Assembly (NCBI RefSeq): GCF_900537075.1
Contig: NZ_UNRA01000002.1
Location: forward strand, 483,249-547,248
Length of the DNA stretch: 64,000 nt
Source of the DNA: Tropicibacter sp. Alg240-R139
GTDB lineage: Bacteria > Pseudomonadota > Alphaproteobacteria > Rhodobacterales > Rhodobacteraceae
Direction: 5' to 3'
Below the pieces are notes generated by a model, which saw nothing but the letters and a program-made list of their open reading frames with translations, searched no databases and was not told the origin of the DNA. The translations under genes were made by a program, and so were the position numbers. This document shows positions 35,657 to 44,527 of the stretch, piece by piece; positions within the stretch are counted from its first letter, which is position 1, and each line of letters begins with the position of its first letter.

Positions 35657-36001
35657 ATGGTCGAGGACCATCTCCAATTTGATCGTCGCGTCGAAAAGTT
35701 GACGCGGAAACATCACGCCATGTCACGCGGGTATACACACCGCTTGCGTTCGGACGGGCTGATCGAGGTGAAACCCCGACGTTCGCGACCTGGGGTATCC
35801 CTGCGCGCGATCGCACTGTTTGCGTTCGGTTTCTTCGTATTCAAAGGTTTCCTGCTGGCCAACCTTGGTCCCGGCGCCTACGAAGATCGGCTTGCCCGAC
35901 TGAACGATGGAACAGTTGTCGAGCAAGGTGGGGCTGCCTTGATGGCTGTTGATCCGCTATCTGAATTTATCGCGTCCAAGATTGGCCCTGTGCTACGTTA
36001 A
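35657..36001 (+). CDS. Small single-pass membrane protein, unknown
   Basis: 114 residues: a basic N-terminal ~50 (VEKLTRKHHAMSRGYTHRLR), one membrane segment at about 55-75 (RAIALFAFGFFVFKGFLLA), and a short C-terminal region likely in the periplasm. I recognise no family name, though similar short proteins are common near ruvC in related bacteria. GGAGGC five bases before the ATG at 35657 decides the start over the GTG at 35630. A strong hairpin terminator follows at 36043. Confidence 0.65.
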   Translation: MVEDHLQFDRRVEKLTRKHHAMSRGYTHRLRSDGLIEVKPRRSRPGVSLRAIALFAFGFFVFKGFLLANLGPGAYEDRLARLNDGTVVEQGGAALMAVDPLSEFIASKIGPVLR

Positions 36002-36042
36002 AGCCTAGGCCATTGTCGGTGTTACACGCCGGACGCCGAGAC

Positions 36043-36084
36043 AAAAGAAAACGCCGCATGAACCAGTCATGCGGCGTTTCTTTT
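36043..36084. terminator. Bidirectional Rho-independent terminator
   Basis: ACGCCGCATGA (36051-36061) and TCATGCGGCGT (36067-36077) form a perfect 11-base stem around ACCAG, flanked by AAAAGAAA on the left and TTCTTTT on the right. It lies between the convergent small membrane protein and DUF1127 genes, and so serves both strands. Confidence 0.85.
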
Positions 36085-36115
36085 GATCCCCGAGGGGGAA
36101 GCGGGGAAGAAAGGC

Positions 36116-36331
36116 TCAGAAGCGGTGCGCCCCTTCAGCAACGCCATCGATGTCGCCGCGGATCAGACCGATGTCTTCCAGTTCGCGGTCGGTCAGTTCC
36201 GACAGGGTGTTGCGGGTGACGCGGGCGTCGTTCCACAGAGCGATTGCGTTCACTGCGGATGCGAATGTTGCGCCGATACGGCCAACGAGGCCGATCGAGC
36301 CATAGGTGCGGGTGGTGTCCAGTGCAGCCAT
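36116..36331 (-). CDS. DUF1127 small protein
   Basis: 71 residues, with an N-terminal hydrophobic/amphipathic stretch and the C-terminal ARVTRNTLSELTDRELEDIG motif typical of DUF1127 proteins. In other alphaproteobacteria such proteins are linked to RNA turnover, phosphate or stress responses. AAGGA lies eight bases before the ATG at 36331 and only two before the ATG at 36337, so I prefer the former. An inverted repeat lies about 95 bases upstream. Confidence 0.8.
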   Translation of the reverse strand: MAALDTTRTYGSIGLVGRIGATFASAVNAIALWNDARVTRNTLSELTDRELEDIGLIRGDIDGVAEGAHRF

Positions 36332-36423
36332 ATCCATGTTCCTTCTGGTTTGTGTGAGTAGTCACTGTGTTTGTTCTGAGCCGCACTTATGGCGGCGAAA
36401 TGGCCCGTACAAGAGATGAAATT

Positions 36424-36442
36424 TGCATGTGTCCTATGCAAT
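36424..36442. promoter_or_regulatory. Inverted repeat upstream of the DUF1127 gene
   Basis: TTGCAT and ATGCAA, seven bases apart, lie within a wider near-palindrome (AAATTTGCAT..ATGCAATTT). It lies in the 335-base gene-free stretch between the divergent DUF1127 and ruvC genes and may be an operator. No matching regulator is nearby. Confidence 0.35.
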
Positions 36443-36595
36443 TTCTGCAAGGGTCTGAAACCTTGAAACAGTCATGAAATAAAGGGTGATCGGGTGTCGC
36501 AAAAGTGTCGCTTTCTGCGTCGCGGCATGTCGTTTTTAGACCGAAAGTCGCCCGCAGAACAGGCGGCGTCGTTTTTGACTGTGATCGCAAAGCGC

Positions 36596-36624
36596 TTGGA
36601 ACGTGTTCCCCTTTCGTGCTAGTT
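36596..36624 (+). promoter_or_regulatory. Candidate ruvC promoter
   Basis: TTGGAA at 36596 and CTAGTT at 36619 are spaced by 17 bases, 43 bases before the ruvC ATG. The -10 match is poor, so this is tentative. Confidence 0.3.
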
Positions 36625-36666
36625 TGTGAGAAACGTTACAAAAACGAGCAGGGCATGGGCGGATTT

Positions 36667-37164
36667 ATGAGAATTCTGGGCATCGACCCTGGACTAAGGA
36701 CGATGGGATGGGGTGTCATCGAATCAAATGGCAGCCGTCTTAGCCACATTGCAAACGGGCATTGCACATCAGGAACCGGTGAATTGGCAGAGCGATTGCT
36801 ATCACTGCACGAACAGCTGACCGATGTTGTGGCCCGCTATACGCCCGATGAAGCCGCGATAGAGCAGACATTCGTGAACAAGGACGGGGCTGGCACACTG
36901 AAGCTTGGTCAGGCGCGGGGCGTGGCGCTTTTGACGCTGGCGCAAGCTGGCATTCCCATCGGTGAATACGCACCAAATAAGGTCAAGAAAACCATCGTGG
37001 GCGCGGGCCACGCGGACAAGCAGCAGGTCCTGTACATGGTCAAGTTGCAATTGCCGGGGTGCGAACCGGCGGGCCCGGATGCCGCTGATGCTCTGGCTAT
37101 TGCGATGTGCCATGCGCATTATGGCGGCAAGAACGATGTCCGGCTGCGCGAGGTAAGAGCATGA
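36667..37164 (+). CDS. ruvC: Holliday junction resolvase RuvC
   Basis: 165 residues with the four acidic active-site positions visible: Asp7 (GIDPGL), Glu66 (AAIEQTF), Asp138 and Asp141 (GPDAADALA). RuvC cuts Holliday junctions during recombinational repair. It overlaps ruvA by four bases, and ruvB follows, so the block ruvC-ruvA-ruvB forms one operon. An in-frame ATG 12 bases earlier (36655) is an alternative start. Confidence 0.95.
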   Translation: MRILGIDPGLRTMGWGVIESNGSRLSHIANGHCTSGTGELAERLLSLHEQLTDVVARYTPDEAAIEQTFVNKDGAGTLKLGQARGVALLTLAQAGIPIGEYAPNKVKKTIVGAGHADKQQVLYMVKLQLPGCEPAGPDAADALAIAMCHAHYGGKNDVRLREVRA

Positions 37165-37844
37165 TTGGAAAACTGACGGGGCGGCTGGATTACCGGACCG
37201 CCGACCACATCCTGATCGACGTGCGCGGTGTGGGTTACATCGTTTACTGCTCGGACCGGACGTTGGCGTCCTTGCCAGGGGTGGGCGAGGCGGTCTCGCT
37301 TTATACCGACCTGGTGGTGCGCGAGGACCTGATGCAGCTTTACGGCTTCACCTCGCTGATTGAAAAAGAATGGCACCGGTTGTTGTGCTCGGTGCAGGGA
37401 ATTGGCGCCAAAGTTTCGCTGGCCATTCTCGGCACATTGGGGCCGGATGGCGTGAGCCGCGCGATTGCGCTTGGCGATTGGGCGTCGGTCAAGGCCGCAA
37501 AAGGCGTTGGTCCGAAGACCGCACAGCGCGTGGTGCTGGACCTCAAGGACAAAGCCCCCGGCGTCATGGCTATGGGCGGCACCGTGACCGAAGCGATGGA
37601 TGGTCCCGATTTAGAGGTCATCGAGGCAGCAGACCCAGCACCCAAACCCAAACCGCGCAAGAAACCAGCGGCACCTTCGGGTGCTGCAGCTGCAGCTGCC
37701 GGTGCTTTGTCGGCCTTGTCGAACCTCGGCTACAGCCCGTCTGATGCCGCCTCAGCCGTGGCAGAGGCGGCGGCAACTAACCCCGAAGCTCGCGAGGCAG
37801 ACCTGATCCGGGCGGCGTTGAAACTGCTGGCTCCGAAAGGCTGA
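37161..37844 (+). CDS. ruvA: Holliday junction branch migration protein RuvA
   Basis: 227 residues: an OB-fold N-terminus ([21 protein letters not shown]), a helix-hairpin-helix pair ([16 protein letters not shown] and [20 protein letters not shown]), a long Pro/Lys/Ala-rich linker near 160-180, and the C-terminal domain that contacts RuvB ([15 protein letters not shown]). It binds the junction as a tetramer. It sits between ruvC (ATGA overlap) and ruvB. Confidence 0.95.
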   Translation: MIGKLTGRLDYRTADHILIDVRGVGYIVYCSDRTLASLPGVGEAVSLYTDLVVREDLMQLYGFTSLIEKEWHRLLCSVQGIGAKVSLAILGTLGPDGVSRAIALGDWASVKAAKGVGPKTAQRVVLDLKDKAPGVMAMGGTVTEAMDGPDLEVIEAADPAPKPKPRKKPAAPSGAAAAAAGALSALSNLGYSPSDAASAVAEAAATNPEAREADLIRAALKLLAPKG

Positions 37845-37851
37845 GTGACAG

Positions 37852-38871
37852 ATGATCGACGCTGATCCCACGATCCGGCCTGAGCCGTTGCCCGAAGACA
37901 ATGACCGCGCTCTGCGCCCGCAGGGATTGGGCGAATTCATCGGTCAGGCCGAGGCGCGGGCCAATCTGCGCGTGTTCATCCAGTCCGCAAAACAGCGTGG
38001 CGAGGCGATGGACCACACGCTGTTTCATGGTCCCCCCGGTCTGGGCAAGACGACACTGGCGCAGATCGTGGCGCGCGAATTGGGTGTGAACTTTCGGATG
38101 ACCTCTGGACCGGTGCTGGCCAAGGCGGGCGATCTGGCGGCAATCCTGACCAATCTGGAAAGCCGCGATGTCCTGTTTATCGACGAAATCCACCGCCTGA
38201 ACCCGGCCGTAGAAGAGGTGCTCTATCCCGCGATGGAGGATTTCGAGCTGGATCTGGTGATCGGCGAAGGACCCGCCGCGCGTACTGTACGGATCGAGCT
38301 GCAGCCCTTTACGCTTGTGGGGGCCACAACGCGGATGGGGTTGCTGACCACGCCACTGCGCGACCGGTTTGGCATCCCGACGCGATTGCAATTCTACACG
38401 GTGGACGAGCTACACGAGATCGTCACCCGTAACGCTCGAAAACTGGGCGCGCCCGCAGACGACGCAGGTGCGCGCGAGATTGCGCGTCGGGCGCGCGGCA
38501 CCCCCCGGATCGCCGGGCGCCTGTTGCGTCGCGTTGTGGATTTTGCTGTGGTCGAAGGTGATGGGCGGATCTCGCGCGAATTGGCTGATGGGGCACTGAC
38601 CCGGTTGGGCGTGGACCAGTTGGGCCTGGACGGGGCAGATCGGCGATATCTGAAGTTGATTGCCGAGAATTATGGTGGCGGTCCGGTCGGGATCGAAACC
38701 CTATCGGCAGCGTTGTCGGAAAGCCGTGATTCACTGGAAGAGGTGATCGAGCCTTATCTGCTGCAGCAGGGTCTTATCCAGCGGACGCCGCGTGGTCGGA
38801 TGCTGGCGCAAAGGGCCTGGGCGCATCTGGGGTTGCCCATGCCCAAAAACCAGAGTGACTTGTTTGGTTAG
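37852..38871 (+). CDS. ruvB: Holliday junction helicase RuvB
   Basis: 339 residues of the AAA+ family. Walker A is GPPGLGKT at 60-67 and Walker B is DEIH at 111-114; the C-terminal winged helix includes [17 protein letters not shown]. RuvB drives branch migration with RuvA. It starts seven bases after the ruvA stop. A broken MazG-like gene follows 38 bases downstream. Confidence 0.96.
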   Translation: MIDADPTIRPEPLPEDNDRALRPQGLGEFIGQAEARANLRVFIQSAKQRGEAMDHTLFHGPPGLGKTTLAQIVARELGVNFRMTSGPVLAKAGDLAAILTNLESRDVLFIDEIHRLNPAVEEVLYPAMEDFELDLVIGEGPAARTVRIELQPFTLVGATTRMGLLTTPLRDRFGIPTRLQFYTVDELHEIVTRNARKLGAPADDAGAREIARRARGTPRIAGRLLRRVVDFAVVEGDGRISRELADGALTRLGVDQLGLDGADRRYLKLIAENYGGGPVGIETLSAALSESRDSLEEVIEPYLLQQGLIQRTPRGRMLAQRAWAHLGLPMPKNQSDLFG

Positions 38872-38909
38872 GGACGCCTTCGGCGGCCGTATTTGGAACA
38901 AAAGAAACT

Positions 38910-39218
38910 ATGGACGAGCGACTTTCAGACCTGACCGCCTTGGCGCGCAAGATTTCGGACATCTACGCTGAACGCTTTGATGTCGAGGGTGACGCCACCT
39001 GGTATCTGGGAAAAATGACCGAGGAGCTGGGCGAGGTGACCTCGGCCTGTCTGAAGCTGGCAGGGCAGGGGCGCGGCTAGGGATCGCGTGCGGATCTGGA
39101 GGATGAGGTGGCTGATCTGTTGGGCTTTGTGTTGCTGTTTGCCGATTGGCAGGGCATAGATCCGGGCAAAGCCCTGCATCGCAAGTGGGGCAGCTATCTG
39201 GAAGTGGAAGAGGCATGA
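38910..39218 (+). pseudogene. MazG-like nucleotide pyrophosphohydrolase gene with one in-frame stop
   Basis: From ATG 38910 the frame gives a MazG-type start (TWYLGKMTEELGEVTSA). A TAG at 39078-39080 stops it after 56 residues. The same frame then runs on without a shift for 46 codons (ADLEDEVADLLGFVLL, with the second metal-binding acidic motif) to TGA 39216-39218. The only defect seen is that codon, which one substitution could make from CAG or AAG. The shortened product would lack EDEVAD and hence activity. The intact gene would be a house-cleaning NTP pyrophosphatase. Its end overlaps the next ATG, which keeps the operon layout. A sequencing error cannot be excluded. Confidence 0.75.
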
Positions 39219-39838
39219 CACCGCAAGAGATCGAAGCCCTGTTTACCCGTGACGGCGGCGATTTTGTCTTTGCCCGCTGGTCGCGCCCGATCGTGCCGAT
39301 TGTGTTTGGCGTGGAAGAGCAGACGCTCGAAGTCGTCAAAGGCGCGTTTGAGGCGGTTGTGACGCTTGCAGGCCACAAGATGGCCGAGACCGACCCTGAG
39401 TTGGGCGCCAACTGCATGGTGTTTTTCTTCCGCGACTGGGCCGAACTGCTGGATGTTCCCGATCTGGGCCGACTGGTGCCAGATCTTGCCCCGTTGGTGG
39501 CGCGACTGACAGCGGCAGGTGCAAACCAATACCGCGCTTTCCGGTTCGAGGAGGATGGCGCGATCAAGGCTGCCTTTGTGTTCCTGCGGATGGACGACGA
39601 AATGTCCGAGATCCCGGCAGAAACTCTGGCGCTTAGTCAGGTGGTGCAGATTATGCTGCTTTGGTCTGATCTGGCGTTCCGCGAGCGCTCGCCCTTGGCC
39701 GTGGCTGGCGAAACCACCATCCTGCGTCCCGACATCGCCGATGTGATCCGGGCCGCCTATGACCCTGTGCTGCCGACCGCGGCGCAGGACGCCTCGCACG
39801 CCTTGCGGATTTTCGCGCGAATGGGGGCGGCGCAGTGA
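39215..39838 (+). CDS. Conserved-looking protein of unknown function
   Basis: 207 residues, acidic, without signal peptide or membrane segment. Motifs such as IVPIVFGVEEQTLEVVKGAF and GANCMVFFFRDWAELLDVPDLG suggest a compact alpha/beta fold, but I recognise no family. It overlaps the end of the broken MazG-like gene and its stop overlaps the GTG start of ybgC (GTGA), so it is translated as part of the run leading into the tol-pal genes. Codon use looks like that of its neighbours. Confidence 0.75.
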   Translation: MTPQEIEALFTRDGGDFVFARWSRPIVPIVFGVEEQTLEVVKGAFEAVVTLAGHKMAETDPELGANCMVFFFRDWAELLDVPDLGRLVPDLAPLVARLTAAGANQYRAFRFEEDGAIKAAFVFLRMDDEMSEIPAETLALSQVVQIMLLWSDLAFRERSPLAVAGETTILRPDIADVIRAAYDPVLPTAAQDASHALRIFARMGAAQ

Positions 39839-40221
39839 AACACCTCTTTCCCCTTCGCGTCTATTACGAAGACACCGACATGGGTGGGATTGTCTACCAC
39901 GCCAATTACCTGCGCTACATCGAGCGGGCGCGCTCGGACTGGGTGCGCAATCTGGGCAATGACCAGAACGCCATGAAAGACGCGGGGCTTGTCTGGGTCG
40001 TGCGCAAGATCGAGGCCGAGTACCTCAACACCGCCAAATTCGACGACGAGTTGCTGGTGGAAACCGAGATCGCCAGTCTGTCGGGTGTCCGGTTGACCAT
40101 GAACCAGTTGATCACACGTGGTGACATCGAAATTTTCAGGGCCTCCGTAACCGCCGTGTGCATGACGACCGAAGGGCGCCCAACCCGCCTTCCGGCAGAG
40201 ATTCGCGCATTGATGCAATAA
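39835..40221 (+). CDS. ybgC: Tol-Pal system acyl-CoA thioesterase
   Basis: 128 residues of the 4-hydroxybenzoyl-CoA thioesterase type with Asp15 in YYEDTDMGGIVYHANYL and His22 in the same motif. YbgC hydrolyses acyl-CoA or acyl-ACP and is a usual first member of tol-pal operons. The start is GTG, overlapping the previous stop. tolQ follows after 106 bases that hold no gene. Confidence 0.9.
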   Translation: MKHLFPLRVYYEDTDMGGIVYHANYLRYIERARSDWVRNLGNDQNAMKDAGLVWVVRKIEAEYLNTAKFDDELLVETEIASLSGVRLTMNQLITRGDIEIFRASVTAVCMTTEGRPTRLPAEIRALMQ

Positions 40222-40327
40222 ATCGTGTGCTGGGGGTGGTTATGTTGGCATTTCATCCCGATCTGAGGTAGCGTCTGCCCAAACAAGGCCGACAAAACCG
40301 GCCGCAAGGCAAAGAACGAGCAGGTTC

Positions 40328-41023
40328 ATGGAAGCAGAAACTCTGGCGCTGGCGCAGGAGATCGATTTCTCGTTTTGGGGATTGTTCGCGCGCGCGACGC
40401 TCACCGTCAAACTTGTGATGGTCCTCTTGATGGTGGCGTCGTTCTGGGCGTGGTCCATCATCATCCAAAAGCAGATCATGTATCGCGCTGCACGGCGTGA
40501 GGCGGACATCTTTGACAAGTCGTTTTGGTCGGGTGAGCCGCTGGATGCGTTGTTCGAACAGATTGGGCCGGACGCCAAGGGAAGTTCTCAAAAGATCTTT
40601 GCCGCAGGCATGATTGAATGGCGCCGTTCGCATCGCACCGATGGTGGGCTGATCGCCGGTGCGCAGGCGCGGATTGACCGGTCGATGGATGTGGCGATCA
40701 ACAAAGAGGCGGAAGCCTTGCAAAAGGGCTTGCCAGTGTTGGCGACCGTGGGCTCGACTGCGCCGTTCGTTGGTCTGTTCGGCACGGTCTGGGGCATCAT
40801 GAATGCCTTTATCGAGATTGCCGAACAGCAAAACACCAATCTGGCCGTTGTGGCACCGGGCATTGCCGAGGCGCTGTTGGCGACCGGTCTGGGCCTGCTT
40901 GCAGCAATTCCGGCCGTGATTTTTTATAACAAGCTGAGCGCAGACAGCGATCGCATTGTGGCCGGGTACGAGGCCTTTGCCGACGAATTCGCCACCATCC
41001 TGTCGCGTCAGTTGGACAGCTGA
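40328..41023 (+). CDS. tolQ: Tol-Pal system proton channel subunit TolQ
   Basis: 231 residues with three membrane segments: one near 22-42 and two in the second half (PVLATVGSTAPFVGLFGTVWG, and AEALLATGLGLLAAIPAVIFY). The GLFGTVWGIMNAF and TGLGLLAAIPA motifs are those of TolQ/ExbB. With TolR it uses proton flow to power the Tol-Pal envelope machine at the division site. First of the tolQ-R-A-B run, with tolR starting three bases after its stop. Confidence 0.95.
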   Translation: MEAETLALAQEIDFSFWGLFARATLTVKLVMVLLMVASFWAWSIIIQKQIMYRAARREADIFDKSFWSGEPLDALFEQIGPDAKGSSQKIFAAGMIEWRRSHRTDGGLIAGAQARIDRSMDVAINKEAEALQKGLPVLATVGSTAPFVGLFGTVWGIMNAFIEIAEQQNTNLAVVAPGIAEALLATGLGLLAAIPAVIFYNKLSADSDRIVAGYEAFADEFATILSRQLDS

Positions 41024-41026
41024 GCC

Positions 41027-41503
41027 ATGGGCGCGGGTGTACAGCAACCGACCGAGGACAGCGGACGGCGGCGTGGGCGCAGGCGCGGTCGCGCGCGCCC
41101 CATGGCCGAGATCAACGTGACTCCCTTTGTCGACGTTATGCTGGTGCTGCTGATCATCTTCATGGTGGCCGCGCCGTTATTGACGGTTGGCGTTCCGGTG
41201 GAATTGCCCAAGACAGCCGCTGGCGCGTTGCCGTCTGAAAGCGAAGAGCCACTGACTGTGACTATCACAGCCGAGGGCGGCGTCGAAATCCAGACCACCG
41301 CGGTCGAGCGCAGCGCCTTGGTGTCCCGCTTGCGTGCCATCGCGGCAGAGCGCAGCAGCGATCAGGTGTATTTGCGCGCGGACGGCTCAGTTCCCTACGC
41401 CATGGTGATGCAAGTGATGGGTGCGTTGAACGCAGGCGGATTTACCAACGTGGGTCTTGTGACCGACACCGGCGGGCCTACGTTTGACGAAGGCGGAGAG
41501 TGA
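41027..41503 (+). CDS. tolR: Tol-Pal system protein TolR
   Basis: 158 residues of the ExbD/TolR type: a basic N-terminus (RRRGRRRGRARP), one membrane segment with the key Asp in NVTPFVDVMLVLLIIFMVAAP, and a periplasmic domain. The Arg-rich N-terminus is longer than in E. coli TolR. It partners TolQ in the proton channel. Confidence 0.94.
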   Translation: MGAGVQQPTEDSGRRRGRRRGRARPMAEINVTPFVDVMLVLLIIFMVAAPLLTVGVPVELPKTAAGALPSESEEPLTVTITAEGGVEIQTTAVERSALVSRLRAIAAERSSDQVYLRADGSVPYAMVMQVMGALNAGGFTNVGLVTDTGGPTFDEGGE

Positions 41504-41512
41504 GGCAGCGGT

Positions 41513-42595
41513 TTGCAGACCGGCACCAAGATCTCGGCAGTTGTCCATGTGACCCTGGTCGGATGGGCGTTTCTCGGCGGAGCCTTCCGGTCCGAGCCGT
41601 TGCCGTTTGATGTGCAGGATGTCTCGGTGATTTCATCCGAGGAATTCGCGGCGCTCAGCGCGCCGGTTCAAACGCCCGAAGTATCGCAGCAGCCCGATGC
41701 GTTGCAGCAACCTGATACATCCGAAACAGAAGTGGCCGTCCCAGAGGCCCCCCAGCCTGAGCCGGAACAACAGCAGCCCGAGCCGATAGTCGAACCCCTA
41801 CCAGAGCCTGAACCTGAGCCAGTGACCGAGGCGCCTGATCCGCAGGTAAGCGAAGAGACGGCCACCCTGGTGCAGCCAGCCCCCGAGCCCGTCATTGACC
41901 TGAACCCGCCTGGCAAACGCCCCAAGCCGCGCCCGGTAGAACGTGTGGCCCCGCAACCCGTTGTTGCGCCGCCGCCCGATGCAATACCTGACGAGGTGGA
42001 AACCCCGCCCGTCGTGGCCGAGGAGGGCGCCGAAGAGCCGCAGCCCGAACAGGAACAGACCGCCCCCGAAGAAGCCACGGATCAGATCGTGACCGAGGCC
42101 GACGACAGCGATGAACTGGCCCCGCTGCGTTCGCCGCGTCCGCCCGCGCGCCGCCCCACGCCGCCGACGCAAACGGCGCTCCAATCCACGCCGGAACCAA
42201 CGTCCCCCAGCGGGGTACAGGATGCTTTGGCCGAGGCCTTGGCCGGAAGCCAGGAAGACATCCCGCTTGGTCCGCCGCTTACCGGCGGAGAAAAAGATGG
42301 GCTGCGTTTGGCGATGTCCCGCTGCTGGAACGTTGGTGCCTTGTCGTCAGAGGCGTTGCAGACGACTGTTGTGGTTGCTTTTTCGATGCAAAAGGACGGT
42401 AAACCCGATGCGGGTTCGATCCGCATGTTGGACAGCACGGGCGGTTCTGCGTCCTCGGCGCAACAGGCGTATCAGGCGGCACGACGTGCTATTATCCGAT
42501 GTGGCGCAAAAGGCTATGATCTGCCGGCCGAGAAATACGGCCAGTGGCGTGACATCGAAGTGACATTCAATCCCGAGAGGATGCGGATCAAATGA
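41513..42595 (+). CDS. tolA: Tol-Pal system envelope-spanning protein TolA
   Basis: 360 residues from a TTG start nine bases after the tolR stop. One N-terminal membrane segment ([20 protein letters not shown]) is followed by a long periplasmic region that is very rich in Pro, Glu, Gln and Val, about residues 55-245, in place of the Ala/Lys helix of E. coli TolA. A conserved C-terminal domain follows with [10 protein letters not shown] and a [19 protein letters not shown] end. TolA links TolQR to Pal. tolB starts within the last bases of this gene. Confidence 0.9.
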   Translation: MQTGTKISAVVHVTLVGWAFLGGAFRSEPLPFDVQDVSVISSEEFAALSAPVQTPEVSQQPDALQQPDTSETEVAVPEAPQPEPEQQQPEPIVEPLPEPEPEPVTEAPDPQVSEETATLVQPAPEPVIDLNPPGKRPKPRPVERVAPQPVVAPPPDAIPDEVETPPVVAEEGAEEPQPEQEQTAPEEATDQIVTEADDSDELAPLRSPRPPARRPTPPTQTALQSTPEPTSPSGVQDALAEALAGSQEDIPLGPPLTGGEKDGLRLAMSRCWNVGALSSEALQTTVVVAFSMQKDGKPDAGSIRMLDSTGGSASSAQQAYQAARRAIIRCGAKGYDLPAEKYGQWRDIEVTFNPERMRIK

Positions 42596-43911
42596 TGAAG
42601 TTCTTGGTAAGCCTTTTTCTGGGCCTTTCACTGATGGCCACGCAGGCCAGCGCACAGAACCAACCGCTGCGGATCGAAATCACCGAAGGCGTGATCGAAC
42701 CGCTGCCCTTTGCGGTGCCGAACTTTGTGCCCGATTCAGGGGCCGCATCCGAGCTGGCCGCAGATCTGGCCCGTGTGGTGGCCGCTGACCTCTCGGGCAC
42801 CGGCCTGTTCCGCGAAGTGCCTGCCAGCGCTTATATCAGCCAGGTCACGGGCTTTGATGACCCGATCAAATTCGCCGACTGGAAAGCGATCAACGCGCAG
42901 GCTCTGGTCACTGGCGCGGTCAATGTCCAGGGCAACCGCGTCACGGTGCGGTTCCGGGTCTGGGATGTGTTCTCGGACAAGGAGATCGAGCCGGGCATGC
43001 AGTTTTCCGGCACCAAGGACGGATGGCGACGCATGGCGCATAAGGTGGCCGATGCAGTCTACAGCCGGATCACGGGCGAGGGTGGCTATTTCGACAGCCG
43101 CGTTGTTTACGTGTCCGAAAGCGGCCCCAAGAACCAGCGCCGCAAGCGATTGGCGATCATGGATTATGATGGCCACAACGTGCAGTATCTGACCGACAGT
43201 TCGGCCATTGTGCTAGCACCGCGCTTTTCACCCACTGGCGACCGGGTGCTTTACACCAGCTATGAAAGCGGCTTTCCCCGCATCCATGTGCTGGACGTGG
43301 GGCAGGTCAAGCGCCGCGTTCTGGAAAGCGCCGAAGGCACGATGAGCTTTGCGCCGCGTTTCTCGCCCGATGGCAAAACGGTAGTCTATTCGCTCAGCCA
43401 GGGCGGCAACACCGATCTTTACACGATGGACATCGCCTCGGGACAGGCGCGGCGGTTGACCAGCACGCCGTCGATTGAAACCGCACCCAGCTATTCGCCT
43501 GATGGGCAGCAGATCGTCTTTGAAAGCGACCGCTCGGGTACGCCGCAGCTTTATGCCATGTCGGCCAGCGGGGGCGATGCCAAGAGGATCAGCTTTGGTC
43601 AGGGGCGCTATGGCACCCCGGTCTGGTCGCCGCGCGGTGACCTGATCGCATTTACCAAACAGAACAAGGGCCGGTTTCATATCGGCGTGATGCGCACCGA
43701 CGGCAGCGAGGAGCGCTTGCTGACCGCCTCTTTCCTCGACGAGGGGCCAAGCTGGTCTCCGAACGGGCGTGTCATAATGTTCACGCGCGAGACGCGGGGC
43801 GAGAACGGGCGTTCTTCGCTTTATACCGTGGACATCTCGGGGCGAAACCTACGCCCGGTACGCACGCCCGATGGTGGCAGCGACCCGGCGTGGTCACCAC
43901 TGCAGAATTGA
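42592..43911 (+). CDS. tolB: Tol-Pal system beta-propeller protein TolB
   Basis: 439 residues with a signal peptide ending near AQASAQ (about residue 21), an N-terminal domain ([20 protein letters not shown]) and a six-bladed propeller built from repeats such as [33 protein letters not shown] and [10 protein letters not shown]. Periplasmic TolB binds Pal and TolA. The start overlaps the tolA stop (ATGA). Confidence 0.96.
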   Translation: MMKFLVSLFLGLSLMATQASAQNQPLRIEITEGVIEPLPFAVPNFVPDSGAASELAADLARVVAADLSGTGLFREVPASAYISQVTGFDDPIKFADWKAINAQALVTGAVNVQGNRVTVRFRVWDVFSDKEIEPGMQFSGTKDGWRRMAHKVADAVYSRITGEGGYFDSRVVYVSESGPKNQRRKRLAIMDYDGHNVQYLTDSSAIVLAPRFSPTGDRVLYTSYESGFPRIHVLDVGQVKRRVLESAEGTMSFAPRFSPDGKTVVYSLSQGGNTDLYTMDIASGQARRLTSTPSIETAPSYSPDGQQIVFESDRSGTPQLYAMSASGGDAKRISFGQGRYGTPVWSPRGDLIAFTKQNKGRFHIGVMRTDGSEERLLTASFLDEGPSWSPNGRVIMFTRETRGENGRSSLYTVDISGRNLRPVRTPDGGSDPAWSPLQN

Positions 43912-43934
43912 TGGGGCAGAAATGACGAGCACTT

Positions 43935-43978
43935 TATCACAGTTCCCCTTGCGTTCACTTGGCTTGGGGGCTGTGATA
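43935..43978 (+). other. Long inverted repeat between tolB and pal
   Basis: TATCACAG (43935-43942) and CTGTGATA (43971-43978), extended inward by CCCC and GGGG, can form a hairpin with an 18-base loop in the 108-base tolB-pal gap. No T-run follows, so it is more likely an mRNA stability or protein-binding element than a terminator. Confidence 0.4.
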
Positions 43979-44019
43979 CGAAAAGATCAACAACAAGCGA
44001 CACACGCGGGACAATTGAT

Positions 44020-44523
44020 ATGAACCTTTTGAGCAAGATTTCGATGGCGGTGGCGCTTGTGGCCATGGCAGCCTGTACAAACAATTCGGCACTCGACGAC
44101 GCCAATTCGGTCAATCTGGGTGGGGCAGCGGGCGCTGGATCAACAGCTGACCCTCGGTCACCGGCCTATTTCCAACAGGCCGTAGGCGACCGTGTTTTGT
44201 TTGAAGTCGATCAATCCACGCTGAACGATGCCGCGCGCGCAACCTTGCAGGCGCAGGCGACTTGGCTGCTGGAAAATACCGACTTTGCCGCCACGATCGA
44301 AGGCCACGCCGACGAGCAGGGCACCCGCGAGTACAACCTTGCGCTGGGTGCACGTCGCGCCAATGCCGCACGCGAGTTTCTGGTTTCGCGCGGCGTGGCC
44401 GGGACGCGCCTAAAGGTGGTCAGCTACGGCAAGGAACGCCCGATCGAGATTTGCAGCGAAGAGGCATGTTATACCAACAACCGGCGCGCGGTGACCGTGC
44501 TGGCCGGTGGATTGACGGGGTAA
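44020..44523 (+). CDS. pal: Peptidoglycan-associated lipoprotein Pal
   Basis: 167 residues: a lipoprotein signal with lipobox Cys19 (LVAMAAC) and an OmpA-like peptidoglycan-binding domain with TIEGHADEQGTREYNLALGARRA split around the diaminopimelate-binding Asp/Arg positions. Pal tethers the outer membrane to peptidoglycan and cycles through TolB. It follows tolB after a hairpin-containing gap and precedes cpoB by four bases. Confidence 0.96.
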   Translation: MNLLSKISMAVALVAMAACTNNSALDDANSVNLGGAAGAGSTADPRSPAYFQQAVGDRVLFEVDQSTLNDAARATLQAQATWLLENTDFAATIEGHADEQGTREYNLALGARRANAAREFLVSRGVAGTRLKVVSYGKERPIEICSEEACYTNNRRAVTVLAGGLTG

Positions 44524-44527
44524 GCGC

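Noticed and set aside
39078-39080. Recoding of TAG as an amino acid (pyrrolysine)
   Set aside because: No pyrrolysine machinery is known in this group, and the site lies in a loop of a common enzyme; a nonsense mutation or sequencing error is simpler.
41668-42200. Long open frames on the minus strand within tolA
   Set aside because: They come from the Pro/Glu-rich composition of tolA; they have low-complexity translations and no start signals.
43935-43978. Rho-independent terminator between tolB and pal
   Set aside because: No T-run follows the stem and pal is in the same operon direction.
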